Assembly: GCF_050946405.1 (NCBI RefSeq)
Contig: NZ_JBMNUS010000001.1
Coordinates: 682,001 to 746,000 of the forward strand
Origin: Pseudochelatococcus sp050946405
GTDB lineage: Bacteria > Pseudomonadota > Alphaproteobacteria > Rhizobiales > Beijerinckiaceae
DNA: 64,000 nt
Reading direction: 5' to 3'
In this document: piece by piece, positions 9,331 through 17,660 of the stretch
Position numbering within the stretch: the stretch's first letter is position 1
Layout of the letters: each line of letters opens with the position of its first letter
Position numbers and translations under genes: made by a program
Notes under the pieces: model-generated
Seen by the model: only the letters and a program-made list of their open reading frames with translations
Databases searched by the model: none
Told to the model about the DNA's origin: nothing

Positions 9331-10179
9331 ATGACTGGTATCGGAGAAACGGCGGCCGGCGCTTCGTCGGCGCGTCATCGCGTCGAGCGCGTCCGCCACG
9401 GGCTTCGCATTCGCCTCGCCACCGTGCGGGCGGCGCGGCTGCTGACGCCGCGCATGGTGCGCGTCACGCTGGGCGGCGAGGAACTGGCCGGCTTTCACAG
9501 CGGCGCGCATGACGATCACGTCAAACTGTTCTTCCCGCGTGCGGGAGAGGCGTTGCCGATCCTGCCGACCGTTACGGCGGAAGGCCGCGTTCTCGTCGAC
9601 GAGAACGCCCGGCCGACGGCGCGCGACTACACGCCCCGCCGCTTCGACGCCGCGACGGGCGAACTCGACATCGATTTCGCGCTTCACGAGACGGGACCGG
9701 CGAGCGACTGGGCGCGGACGGCCGAACCCGGCAAGACGATCGGCATCGCAGGTCCGCGCGGCTCCTTCGTCGTGCCGGACGATTTCGACTGGTATCTCTT
9801 CATCGGGGACGAAACCGCCTGGCCGGCGATCGGCCGCCGGCTGGACGAACTGCGGCCCGGCGTTTCCGTCACCGTGCTCGCGGAGGTCGCCGACAGTGCC
9901 GAGGAACAGGCCGTCCCCGAGCGGTCGGGGCTCGATCTGCGCTGGCTGCATCGCGGGGCCGGTGCGCATGCGGGAGATGCCGGGCTGCTTGAGGCGGCGG
10001 CCGCGGCATTCGTCGCGCCGGCCGGGGAGGGCTACGTCTGGATCGCAGGCGAATCCACGGTCGCCAGGCGGCTGCGCGATCATTTCATCGCGGAACGCGG
10101 CCATCCCAGGGCCTGGCTGAAGGCTTCCGGCTATTGGAAGCGCGGCGCCGCCAACGTGCATGAAGAGCATGACGATTGA
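9331..10179 (+). CDS. Siderophore-interacting protein (FAD-dependent ferric-siderophore reductase family)
   Basis: 282 residues. The FAD-binding barrel carries the typical RDYTPRRFD motif (about 98-106). The C-terminal half has FIGDETAWPAIGRRLDEL (about 158-175) and ends with AWLKASGYWKRGAANVHEE, the usual end of SIP-type proteins of the ViuB/YqjH class. These enzymes release iron from ferric siderophores in the cytoplasm using NAD(P)H. The start at 9331 is chosen because the longer frame upstream only shadows the preceding dehydrogenase. No siderophore receptor or synthesis gene is nearby. Confidence 0.92.
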   Translation: MTGIGETAAGASSARHRVERVRHGLRIRLATVRAARLLTPRMVRVTLGGEELAGFHSGAHDDHVKLFFPRAGEALPILPTVTAEGRVLVDENARPTARDYTPRRFDAATGELDIDFALHETGPASDWARTAEPGKTIGIAGPRGSFVVPDDFDWYLFIGDETAWPAIGRRLDELRPGVSVTVLAEVADSAEEQAVPERSGLDLRWLHRGAGAHAGDAGLLEAAAAAFVAPAGEGYVWIAGESTVARRLRDHFIAERGHPRAWLKASGYWKRGAANVHEEHDD

Positions 10180-10225
10180 TCCGCCGTCCTCGCCGCAAAG
10201 ATTCCTGGCGGGCGGAGGAAGGCCA

Positions 10226-10264
10226 TTGTCTGTCGGAATAATAGTATATAAAATCTACAGACAA
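10226..10264 (+). promoter_or_regulatory. Inverted repeat in the AT-rich leader of cysE
   Basis: Perfect 8-base arms TTGTCTGT (10226-10233) and ACAGACAA (10257-10264) flank the AT-rich centre AATAATAGTATATAAAATCT. It lies about 90 bases upstream of the preferred cysE start. The layout suits a transcription factor operator over a promoter, but the factor is unknown. A similar AT-rich patch (CTGTAAAATTCTATAAATACC) lies after cysE, before the ABC importer genes. Confidence 0.4.
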
Positions 10265-10352
10265 TTAATTATCGTCGCAGGCGGCATCGCCTGAAAGGGT
10301 GGATCGGGATGATGGGGATCACGACAAGATTTTCCGCCGCGGGCGAACGGCC

Positions 10353-11171
10353 ATGAGCGCCGAGGCGCGGGCGGCCAGGCCGCAGGTGACTGATTGGCTC
10401 TGGCGCAAGGTCCGGTCGGAAGCGCAGGATGTCGTCCGGCGGGAGCCGGAGCTGTCCACCGTCGTCTATGCCTCCATTCTCGGCCATCTCACGCTGGAGG
10501 AGGCGCTCGCCTACCGCATCGCCCAGCGGCTGGACCGGGGCATGGTGTCGGCGGAGCTGATTCGGGCGGCATACATCGAGGCCCTGCGGGAAGACCCGGA
10601 TATCAAGCTGGCTTTCCGGGCCGATCTCGTGGCGGTTATCGAGCGCGATCCGGCCGTGGGGCGCTACATCGATGCGATGCTTTACTTCAAGGGCTTTCAC
10701 GCCATCGAGGCGCACCGGCTGGCGCATTGGCTATGGAAGAACGGGCGGCGCGATTTCGCCCGCCACCTGCAAAGCGTCGCCTCCGAGGTGTTCCAGACCG
10801 ACATCCATCCGGCGGTGCGGCTGGGGCGCGGCATCTTCCTCGATCATGCCACGGGTTTCGTGGTCGGCGAGACGGCGGAAATCGCCGATAACGTGTCGAT
10901 CTTGCAGGGCGTGACGCTGGGGGGCACCGGCAAGGGGCTGGGCGATCGCCATCCCAAGGTGCGCAGCGGCGTGCTCATCGGCGCGGGCGCGAAAATTCTC
11001 GGCAATATCGAAGTGGGCGAGCGCGCGCGCGTCGGCGCGGGCGCCGTCGTGCTGTCGTCCGTGCCGCCGCGCACCACCGTGGCCGGCAGCCCGGCCCGCG
11101 TCGTCGGCTCGGCGGGCGCGGACGAACCGTCGCAGGCGATGAACCAGATGTTTTACGACGTGGGGCTGTAA
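10353..11171 (+). CDS. cysE: Serine O-acetyltransferase
   Basis: 272 residues. It makes O-acetylserine from serine and acetyl-CoA, the first step of cysteine synthesis. An N-terminal helical domain (LWRKVRSEAQDVVRREP...) precedes a left-handed hexapeptide-repeat domain with the signature DIHPAVRLGRGIFLDHATGFVVGETA and QGVTLGGTGKGLGDRHP. The C-terminus SQAMNQMFYDVGL ends in a hydrophobic residue, as in forms that dock into CysK. The start at 10353 is preferred; a GTG at 10299 would add 18 non-conserved residues. The next genes encode an amino-acid importer. Confidence 0.93.
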   Translation: MSAEARAARPQVTDWLWRKVRSEAQDVVRREPELSTVVYASILGHLTLEEALAYRIAQRLDRGMVSAELIRAAYIEALREDPDIKLAFRADLVAVIERDPAVGRYIDAMLYFKGFHAIEAHRLAHWLWKNGRRDFARHLQSVASEVFQTDIHPAVRLGRGIFLDHATGFVVGETAEIADNVSILQGVTLGGTGKGLGDRHPKVRSGVLIGAGAKILGNIEVGERARVGAGAVVLSSVPPRTTVAGSPARVVGSAGADEPSQAMNQMFYDVGL

Positions 11172-11336
11172 GGCCGCGCGCCAAAAGACGCGTGCATCTG
11201 TAAAATTCTATAAATACCATAGGATAATTGACTTTATGGGGCGGGGCGTTCAATATCCCTGCTGTTCATGGTTGCGCGGCGCCGTGGCGGGCGATCCCGC
11301 CGGTTGCGGCGTGACGGTAACGTTGAGGGAAGAATC

Positions 11337-12146
11337 ATGAAGCTCGGTGCACTTGTTCTGCTGGCTGCGGTTTTCCTGGGCGGCGCGGCGCATGCCGATC
11401 GGCTGGACGATATCAAGAAGGCCGGCGTCCTGCGCGTGGCTGCCTTCGACAGCAATCCGCCTTTCGGCTATGTCGACGAGAAAACCCGCCAGATCGTCGG
11501 GCTCGATGTCGATTATGCGAAGGCGTTCGCCGACAAGCTCGGCGTGAAGCTCGAAATCCGGCCGACGAATCCCGCCAACCGCATTCCGCTGCTGACGTCG
11601 GGCAATGTCGATCTCGTGCTCGCCAATTTCACGATCACGGAAGAGCGTGCGAAGCAGCTCGATTTCAGCATCCCCTATTTCTCCTCCGGCCAGCAGTTCC
11701 TCGCCAAGAAGGGCGTGCTGAAATCCGCCGACCAGCTCAACAGCCTGCGCATCGGCGCGGACAAGGGCACGACGAACGAGATCGTGCTGCGCCGCGACTA
11801 TCCCGGCGCAACCATCATCGCCTATGACGACACGCCTTTCGCCTTCACGGCGCTGCGCAACGGCAACGTCCAGGCCATCACGCAGGACGGCCCCAAGCTC
11901 GTCGGCCTGCTCGCCAATGTGCCGGACAAGGAAAACTACGAGATCCCTCCGTTCACCATCTCCGACGACTACATCGGCGTCGGCGCTCCGAAGGGAGAGG
12001 AGCGGCTCGTCGCATTCGTGAACGAGACGTTGACGGAACTCGAAGCCTCCGGCAAGGCGCAGCAGATCTATGACGCCTGGTTCGGCCCCGATACGAAGAC
12101 GCCGCTGCCGCGCCTGTTCAAGATCGGCGACAAGGCCGGCAAGTAA
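11337..12146 (+). CDS. Polar amino-acid ABC transporter substrate-binding protein (family 3)
   Basis: 269 residues with a signal peptide (MKLGALVLLAAVFLGGAAHA-D, cleavage near residue 20), so periplasmic. The fold signature is clear: DDIKKAGVLRVAAFDSNPPFGYVDEKTRQIVGLDVDYAKAFA, then LDFSIPYFSSGQQFLAKKG. A strong GAGGGA Shine-Dalgarno lies before the ATG. The ligand is not determined by sequence. The position after cysE and the similar AT-rich leaders suggest a sulfur amino acid, but this is inference. A stem-loop follows the stop, before the permease genes. Confidence 0.92.
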   Translation: MKLGALVLLAAVFLGGAAHADRLDDIKKAGVLRVAAFDSNPPFGYVDEKTRQIVGLDVDYAKAFADKLGVKLEIRPTNPANRIPLLTSGNVDLVLANFTITEERAKQLDFSIPYFSSGQQFLAKKGVLKSADQLNSLRIGADKGTTNEIVLRRDYPGATIIAYDDTPFAFTALRNGNVQAITQDGPKLVGLLANVPDKENYEIPPFTISDDYIGVGAPKGEERLVAFVNETLTELEASGKAQQIYDAWFGPDTKTPLPRLFKIGDKAGK

Positions 12147-12168
12147 CCTTCATTCCCCCGTTCCGGAG

Positions 12169-12198
12169 CCGCGCGGGCTGCTTTCCGCGCGGTTTCTT
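12169..12198 (+). terminator. Stem-loop between binding-protein and permease genes
   Basis: CCGCGCGG (12169-12176) is repeated at 12185-12192 as its own reverse complement, with an 8-base loop, and is followed by TTTCTT. It lies 22 bases after the binding-protein stop and about 115 bases before the first permease. Such intra-operon attenuators usually let the binding protein be made in excess over the membrane subunits. Confidence 0.55.
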
Positions 12199-12313
12199 CG
12201 TTATCCGCATCCTGTACGATCCCTCCGGCGTTCGAAAACATCCGGTCTCACGATATCCGGCGGCGCGTAGTCCGCCATGTCGGGTGCAGCGGCTTTCAAG
12301 GAAGCGTTCGACC

Positions 12314-13072
12314 ATGAGCCTATCGGTCTTCGGACTGGCGCCGGTTTACGTGGAATGGCTCCTGTGGGGTTTTGCCGTCACGCTGCTTCTGTCGGCGGCG
12401 GCATGCGCGGCGGCGACGCTGGGCGGCATTCTGCTCTGTGCCGCGCGCATCAGCCCGCTGCGCGTGTTCAACCTGCCCGCCCGCATCTATCTTGCCGTGT
12501 TTCGCAACACGCCCCTGCTGGTGCAGATCTTCTTCTGGTATTTCGCCGGCTCGGCGGTTTTTCCGGCTCCCTTGCTGGAGTGGTTCAACACGCCCCACAC
12601 GGTCGCGCTCGGCTTCGCGGGGCAGACGTGGCTGTCGTTCCGCCTGCCTTCGTTCGAGTTCTGGGCCGGATTTACGGCGCTCTCGTTCTACACGACGGCT
12701 TTTGTCGCGGAGGAGTTCCGCTCCGGGTTGCGCGCCGTGCCCGAGGGGCAGCGCGAGGGCGGCGCTTCGCTGGGTCTGTCTCCGTCCCTCGTCTTCATGC
12801 TGATCGTCATTCCGCAGGCCGTGCGCCACGCCTTCGCGCCGCTGCTCGGCCAATACATGAACGCGGTGAAGAACTCGTCGCTCACCATGGCGATCGGCGT
12901 GGCCGAACTGTCCTACGCCTCCAGGCAGGTCGAGACCGAGACCTTCCAGACCTTCGAGGCGTTCGGCATTGCGACCGTTCTCTACATCGTCGCGGTCGCG
13001 GCGATCGAAGGCGTGGGCGAACTGGTGCGGCGCCGGCGCGAGCGTAAATACGGCCGGGGGGCGCTGACGTGA
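12314..13072 (+). CDS. Amino-acid ABC transporter permease (first subunit)
   Basis: 252 residues, HisM/GlnP type, inner membrane. It has several hydrophobic helices (YVEWLLWGFAVTLLLSAAAC...) and the RNTPLLVQIFFWYF segment typical of amino-acid permeases. The EAA loop for ATPase contact is EGQREGGASLGLSPSLVFMLIVIPQAVR. The start at 12314 is chosen; an in-frame codon 30 bases upstream is possible. The gene overlaps the second permease by four bases. No ATPase gene follows. Confidence 0.9.
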   Translation: MSLSVFGLAPVYVEWLLWGFAVTLLLSAAACAAATLGGILLCAARISPLRVFNLPARIYLAVFRNTPLLVQIFFWYFAGSAVFPAPLLEWFNTPHTVALGFAGQTWLSFRLPSFEFWAGFTALSFYTTAFVAEEFRSGLRAVPEGQREGGASLGLSPSLVFMLIVIPQAVRHAFAPLLGQYMNAVKNSSLTMAIGVAELSYASRQVETETFQTFEAFGIATVLYIVAVAAIEGVGELVRRRRERKYGRGALT

Positions 13073-13761
13073 ATTTTGACGTGGTGCTGAACAATCTGCC
13101 CTACCTGCTGTGGGGGGCGTGGCCGGACGGCCCCATCGGCGGCGCGGCGCTGACCTTGTGGCTGAGCGTGCTCTCGGGCGTGGCGTCGGCGGTGCTCGGG
13201 CTCGTGCTGGGCGTCGGCCTGTTCATGGCGCGCGGCGCGCTTCACACGGGGCTTGTCCTGTTTCTCGGCTTCTTCCGCGCGATCCCCGTGCTGATGCTGA
13301 TCTTCTGGACCTATTTCCTGCTGCCGGTGGTGCTCGGTTTTTCGGTGCCGGAACTGTCGACCGTGGTTTGCGCGCTTGCGCTCATCGGCGGCGCCTATCT
13401 GGCGCACGGCGTCGCGGCGGGCCTGCACAGCGTCGGGCCGGGACAATGGGAGGCCGGCATCTCGCTCGGTCTCGGCCGCTGGCGCGTGCTGGGGCTGATC
13501 ATGCTGCCCCAATCGCTGCGCCGCATGGCGCCGTCCTTCGTCAACCAGTGGATTTCGCTGATCAAGGATACGTCGCTCGCCTATGTCATCGGCGTGCCGG
13601 AGCTGTCTTTCGTCGCGACCCAGGTCAACAACCGCGCGATGGTCTACCCGGCCGAGGTATTTCTGTTCGTCGCGCTCGTCTACTTCGTCATCTGCGGCGC
13701 GCTGGATCTCGTGGCCAATGCGATCGCGGGCGAGAGCGATCCCGGGCGCCGCAGCCGCTAA
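13069..13761 (+). CDS. Amino-acid ABC transporter permease (second subunit)
   Basis: 230 residues, inner membrane. It begins with GTG inside the stop of the preceding permease (GTGA overlap), so translation is coupled. It has the RAIPVLMLIFWTYF segment, the EAA loop GQWEAGISLGLGRWRVLGLIMLPQSLRRM, and the late ISLIKDTSLAYVIGVPEL helix. With the upstream subunit it should form a heterodimeric channel. The usual third component, a GlnQ-like ATPase, is absent: the next base after the stop starts a dispersed repeat. Confidence 0.9.
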   Translation: MNFDVVLNNLPYLLWGAWPDGPIGGAALTLWLSVLSGVASAVLGLVLGVGLFMARGALHTGLVLFLGFFRAIPVLMLIFWTYFLLPVVLGFSVPELSTVVCALALIGGAYLAHGVAAGLHSVGPGQWEAGISLGLGRWRVLGLIMLPQSLRRMAPSFVNQWISLIKDTSLAYVIGVPELSFVATQVNNRAMVYPAEVFLFVALVYFVICGALDLVANAIAGESDPGRRSR

Positions 13762-13925
13762 CGCGGGATGCATTCAAGCGGAATGCGTCATGCCGCTCCA
13801 GATTTCATATTTTACCGCAACTTGCGTTCAAATCGATCAGTCGACTTGAACGCAAACTGCTCTAAAGCGGGATGCGATCAGGCTGGATCGCCACCCCGCT
13901 CTACATGCCATATTTTACCGCTCTA
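13762..13925 (+). repeat. Dispersed two-stem-loop intergenic repeat, copy 4, with an extra partial unit
   Basis: A full unit (module A, spacer TTTCATATTTTACCGCAAC, module B with TTGCGTTCAA/TTGAACGCAA-type arms) begins directly after the permease stop and ends at TCTA near 13864. A second module A, AGCGGGATGCGATC...CACCCCGCTCTA, and part of the spacer follow. The final CTCTA holds the TAG stop codon of popZ (13923-13925). This is the only copy with a partial duplication. Confidence 0.85.
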
Positions 13926-14564
13926 TCGCCGGTTGCCGCGCGCGATGCGCTCGATTTCCGCCCGGACCAGTTTTTCGACCAGCGGCGGCAGGTTTTCGTC
14001 GAGCCACGCTTTCAGTAACGGCCGCAGCATGTCCTGCACCAGATCGTCCAGCGTGCGCGGGTTGCGGCTGAGCACGACGGATGACAGGGATTCGAACGCC
14101 GACGCCGCCGACGCATTCGCCGTGGAAGAAAGAAGCGGCTCGTCGGCCTGTCCGGCAGCGGGTATCGCCTCCGCATCATCGGCGGGACGCTCGTCCTGCC
14201 GGGGTTTGGGCTGGGGCGCCGGCGTTGCCGGTTCCGGCGTTCGCGTTTCGCGTGGGGCGGAGCGGGCGGGCTTTTCCGCGCGGCCGGCGGCCGGCTCGCC
14301 GGCCGGAGGCTCGCCGCTTTCTTCGGGAGACGAGACGTCGTCGTCGAAGGTGATGCTGCTCGTGTCGCGGCCGAGCGCGCCGCCGTCGAGGTTGAGCGGA
14401 TCGGGTTGGAACGGCGGCAGGGAATGCGCCTGATCGTCGGCGATGATCCGGCGGATCGACGCCAGTATCTCTTCCATCGACGGCTCGATGCCCAACCTCT
14501 CATTCCCGCTCCGGGGCGCTTCCCTCGGGACCGGCTGGAGCCTCTGGCTTACTGCTGCGCTCAT
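13923..14564 (-). CDS. popZ: PopZ-like polar organizing protein (DUF2497)
   Basis: 213 residues. The conserved N-terminal helix is PSMEEILASIRRIIADD (about 29-45). The middle is a Pro/Glu/Ala-rich disordered linker. The C-terminal block is TLDDLVQDMLRPLLKAWLDENLPPLVEKLVRAEIERIAR. This three-part build is that of PopZ, which self-assembles at the cell pole and captures ParB-bound centromeres and cell-cycle proteins. The linker is typically Pro-rich and acidic, as here. The stop codon is supplied by the dispersed repeat. tolC lies upstream on the same strand, as in other Hyphomicrobiales. Confidence 0.88.
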   Translation of the reverse strand: MSAAVSQRLQPVPREAPRSGNERLGIEPSMEEILASIRRIIADDQAHSLPPFQPDPLNLDGGALGRDTSSITFDDDVSSPEESGEPPAGEPAAGRAEKPARSAPRETRTPEPATPAPQPKPRQDERPADDAEAIPAAGQADEPLLSSTANASAASAFESLSSVVLSRNPRTLDDLVQDMLRPLLKAWLDENLPPLVEKLVRAEIERIARGNRR

Positions 14565-14738
14565 CGACAGACCTGCCTGTTCTACCGCCGCCCCGACGGG
14601 CGACTTCCTTCCTGAAACTGTGCCGTCGTCAAAATACCTTGAGCAGATTCGGCTGCACAGAGGTTAACGAAAGATTAAGGTTGATACTTTGTTGAAAGAA
14701 GATTTTTCGGCAAGCCGCTCATTGTCCGGCCGAAATGC

Positions 14739-14764
14739 AAAAGCCACGGCATCGCCGTGGCTTT
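14739..14764 (-). terminator. Rho-independent terminator after tolC
   Basis: A perfect 11-bp stem, AAAGCCACGGC (14740-14750) with GCCGTGGCTTT (14754-14764) and a 3-base loop, sits 35 bases after the tolC stop. Read on the minus strand the stem ends in TTTT. It separates tolC from popZ transcription. Confidence 0.75.
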
Positions 14765-14799
14765 GAGCTGCCTGAATGGAGCGCGTCCCTGCCGTCCGA

Positions 14800-16194
14800 T
14801 CAGCGCCCGTCGGGCGTCGTGGTGCCGATCCACTTGCCTTTGACCTGCTCGAAATGACGCTTCGAATCGTAGCGCGCCACCTTGAGGCCGAGCGTCTCGG
14901 CCGACAGCCGGCCGATGGCGTTCAGCACTTCGTAGGAAGCGACGATGCGGTCGCGCTGCGCCGTCACCAGCGACACGCGCGAGCTCAACAGCGTCTGCTG
15001 CGCATTCAGCACGTCGAGCGTGGTGCGCTGGCCGACCTTGGCTTCCTCGCGCGTGCCGGAGAGGGCGATTTCGTTGGCCGCGACCGCGGCCTGCGCGGCC
15101 GTGATGCGCTGCTTGGAAGCTTCCAGATTCGCCCAGGCGGACACAACGGCCTGCTGAACCTGATCGCGGGTGATGTCCACCTGAAGCCGCTGCTGCCCCG
15201 CCTGCTCCTTGGCCTGCCGCGTCTGGGAATAGACGAGGCCGCCTTCGTAGATCGGAATGCGGAGCTGGCCCACGATGGTGCCGGATGTCACGACGCTCTT
15301 GGCGGTGCCGGAAGCGTCCCAGTTGCGGCTCACGCCCGCGCTGACGCCGAGCTGCGGATAGAGCGCGCTTTCGACGACCTTGACCTGGAACTCGGCCACA
15401 TCCACGCCGTGCAGGGCGGCGATGATGGCCGGGTGCTCCGCGAGACCGACACGGATCGCCTGTTCGAGGCTCTTGGGCAGGTGCCGCTCGGCGGGAACGC
15501 CCGGTCCCAGCTTGCGCGGCGTTTCGCCGATGTACTGGCGATAGATGGAGATGCTGGTGCGCAGGTTGGCCTCGGCAAGGCTCTCCTGGGCCCGGCTGCT
15601 GGCGAGCTGCGCCTCGGACTGCGCCACGTCGGTGCGCGTCACCTCGCCGACGCTGAAGCGGTCCTGCGTCTGGCGAAGCTGCTCCTCGAGCACCTCGACG
15701 TTGTTGCGCTGGAGGTTGAGCACCGCGGTATCGCGCAGCACGTCCATATAGGAGGCCACGCTGTTCAGCAGAATGCCCTGCTCGGTATTGCGCAACTGCT
15801 CGCGGCCGCTCAGGATCTGGGATTCCGCCGCCCGCACCGAGTTGCGGGTCCGGTTGCCGTCGAAAATGTTCTGGTCGATCTGGAGGCCCAGCGAGCTGGG
15901 ATAGAGCGTCTTCGTCGTTTCCTGGCCGGGGATGCGGGTTTCCGTTCTGGTGAGGGCGGTGCTGCCGGAGGCGTTGACGGTCGGCCGGTAGCCGGACAGC
16001 GCCTGCGGCATGTTTTCGTCGGTCGCCCGCAAGGTGGCGCGCTGGGCGTTCAGGGAGGGATTGGCCGCATAAGCCTTCGCCAGCGCGCCGAGCATTGTCT
16101 CGGCCTGCACCGGGGCGGAGAGCGCCGTGCCCATGAGAAGAAGCCCGCCAAACACCGCTGCCCGGGTGGTTCTGCCGTTGTGTTTCACGTTCAC
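14800..16194 (-). CDS. tolC: TolC family outer membrane efflux/secretion protein
   Basis: 464 residues. A signal peptide (AAVFGGLLLMGTALSAPVQA-E) directs it to the outer membrane. Two OEP repeats follow: the first begins TMLGALAKAYAANPSLNAQRATL and the second PKSLEQAIRVGLAEHPAIIAAL. The sequence QAGQQRLQVDITRDQVQQAVVSAWANLEASKQ and the LDVLNAQQTLLSSRVSLVTAQRD helix are typical of the type I secretion/efflux duct. It probably forms the outer membrane channel for RND or type I systems encoded elsewhere. A perfect terminator follows. The roughly 260 bases upstream contain no gene. Confidence 0.95.
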   Translation of the reverse strand: MNVKHNGRTTRAAVFGGLLLMGTALSAPVQAETMLGALAKAYAANPSLNAQRATLRATDENMPQALSGYRPTVNASGSTALTRTETRIPGQETTKTLYPSSLGLQIDQNIFDGNRTRNSVRAAESQILSGREQLRNTEQGILLNSVASYMDVLRDTAVLNLQRNNVEVLEEQLRQTQDRFSVGEVTRTDVAQSEAQLASSRAQESLAEANLRTSISIYRQYIGETPRKLGPGVPAERHLPKSLEQAIRVGLAEHPAIIAALHGVDVAEFQVKVVESALYPQLGVSAGVSRNWDASGTAKSVVTSGTIVGQLRIPIYEGGLVYSQTRQAKEQAGQQRLQVDITRDQVQQAVVSAWANLEASKQRITAAQAAVAANEIALSGTREEAKVGQRTTLDVLNAQQTLLSSRVSLVTAQRDRIVASYEVLNAIGRLSAETLGLKVARYDSKRHFEQVKGKWIGTTTPDGR

Positions 16195-16452
16195 CTTCCC
16201 GACTTACTCATGACTCGAATGACGGCACGACCGTCAGGATACGGTTAGCCGAATCCCGTTAATAAATCCGCTCCGCCAGATGCTTATTGTAGATTGATCG
16301 TTTCCGGCCGGAAACAGCGCTCTTGCGGTGATGCGAACGTTTGGCGCAAGGTGCAGCATAATTACGACACTGGAAAGTCGCTCCGGCCGATCAGGTCGGG
16401 CTGTTCGCACGCTCTCGTCTTTCGGAGAGGGGACCGCCCGTCCGATTCAACG

Positions 16453-17118
16453 TCAGAACACGAAACCCTGCCGTGCCCTGAAGGCGTCGAGCAGAGGCGC
16501 GGGCGCGTTGAACAGCGTCCGCGTGCCGATGGCCTCTCCGGCCCGCTGCACGACCACGGCTTTCGGCGCGCCCGAATCGTTGTCGATTCCGACCAGCCGC
16601 CCGCCGTCCGCGAGCTGCGCGAGGAGGGCGGGGGGCAGAATCTCGAAAGCGCCGTTGATGAGGATGGCGTCGTAGGGGGCGCCCGCCTGCCAGCCCGCAT
16701 CAAGCGGGCCGGTGACGATGTTGATTCGTCCGTCGCCGAACTCCGCCCCCAGCTCGCGGGCGCGGGCGGCGATCGTTTCATCCGATTCGAGCGCCGTCAC
16801 CTCGGCGCCCAGTCGCGCCAGCACGACCGAGCCGTAACCGGTCGCCGCGCCGACATCAAGCACGCGCTTGCCGGGAACGATGCCGAGTTCCTGGGCCAGA
16901 CGGGCGAAAATCAGCGGCGCAAGCAGGAAGCGGCCCCGCTCGATATCGGCGGAAACGACGAGGTGCTGGTCGCTGAAAGCGAGCACCTGCCTGTCTTCGG
17001 GCACGAAACGTTCGCGCGGAACGTCTTCGAGCACCGCGAGCAACGCCCTGTCGGTCACATCGAAGGTGCGCACCTGACAATCAACCATCCTGCGCCGGGC
17101 ACGGGCAAAATCGAACAT
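16453..17118 (-). CDS. pcm: Protein-L-isoaspartate O-methyltransferase family protein
   Basis: 221 residues. The SAM-binding motif VLDVGAATGYGSVVLARLGAEVTALESD is clear. The N-terminal MFDFARARRRMVDCQVRTFDVTDRALLAVLEDVPRERFVP matches the alphaproteobacterial PIMT-like family that sits next to tolC. These enzymes methylate damaged Asp/isoAsp residues for repair, although activity in this subfamily is less certain. The start at 17118 is chosen because the longer frame runs through the tRNA-Cys gene on the same strand, which cannot be coding. Confidence 0.88.
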   Translation of the reverse strand: MFDFARARRRMVDCQVRTFDVTDRALLAVLEDVPRERFVPEDRQVLAFSDQHLVVSADIERGRFLLAPLIFARLAQELGIVPGKRVLDVGAATGYGSVVLARLGAEVTALESDETIAARARELGAEFGDGRINIVTGPLDAGWQAGAPYDAILINGAFEILPPALLAQLADGGRLVGIDNDSGAPKAVVVQRAGEAIGTRTLFNAPAPLLDAFRARQGFVF

Positions 17119-17227
17119 CGGGCGGACCTTCCGTCTGCTTGTCACGTATACAGGCGCCATCTGCCCGTCGGTGGCTCTTCCGGCCGATCCGGCCCGGAAG
17201 GTTGCCGCCGAAGGCGTGGCGTACCGC

Positions 17228-17301
17228 TGGAGGCCTCGCCCGGAATCGAACCGGGGTGCAAGGATTTGCAGTCCTCTGCGTAACCACTCCGCCACGAGGC
17301 C
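17228..17301 (-). tRNA. tRNA-Cys (anticodon GCA)
   Basis: The reverse complement folds as a cloverleaf. Acceptor strands GGCCTCG and CGAGGCC pair (17295-17301 with 17232-17238). The anticodon loop is ACTGCAAAT with GCA, and the T-arm is CCCGGTTCGATTCCGGG. The CCA end is encoded at 17228-17230. It lies 110 bases upstream of the pcm start on the same strand. Confidence 0.95.
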
Positions 17302-17541
17302 CCACTCCGTGCTTCATAGCAAAGCCTTACGGCGGATGGCAACCGTCCTGTTCCGCTTTGTCCGCGCCTGTGGAGATTTTCCCGGCAGCAACGCGCTTGT
17401 CCGCCGGGAGGGGCGGCCTGCCGCGCCCTTTGCCGGCCGGCCGGGCGACGCAGGTTATCCACATGCTTCCCGCCGGGGGAGCGATGAGCGCGGAAAACAC
17501 TTGCATCGGCTAAAAGCTTCCTATAATCACCTCTTCATCGA

Positions 17542-17617
17542 TCCTCGATAGCTCAGCCGGTAGAGCAAGCGACTGTTAATCGCTGGGTCGCAGGTTCGAG
17601 TCCTGCTCGAGGAGCCA
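17542..17617 (+). tRNA. tRNA-Asn (anticodon GTT)
   Basis: Acceptor TCCTCGA pairs with TCGAGGA. The D-arm is GCTCAGCCGGTAGAGC. The anticodon loop is ACTGTTAAT with GTT, and the T-arm is GCAGGTTCGAGTCCTGC. The CCA end is encoded at 17615-17617. A terminator follows after 9 bases. It is divergent from tRNA-Cys. Confidence 0.96.
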
Positions 17618-17626
17618 GTTTCATGA

Positions 17627-17660
17627 CAGCCCGTGGGTCAAGCGATCCACGGGCTGTTTT
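17627..17660 (+). terminator. Rho-independent terminator of tRNA-Asn
   Basis: CAGCCCGTGG (17627-17636) pairs perfectly with CCACGGGCTG (17647-17656) across a 10-base loop and is followed by TTTT. It is located just after the tRNA. Confidence 0.85.

Noticed and set aside
16453..17295. Longer PIMT reading frame with 59 extra N-terminal residues
   Set aside because: The extension is translated through the tRNA-Cys gene on the same strand.
17455..17463. TTATCCACA, a DnaA-box-like 9-mer
   Set aside because: It is a single box with no AT-rich unwinding region, neighbouring boxes, or dnaA/hemE/parAB genes, so it is not evidence for an origin.
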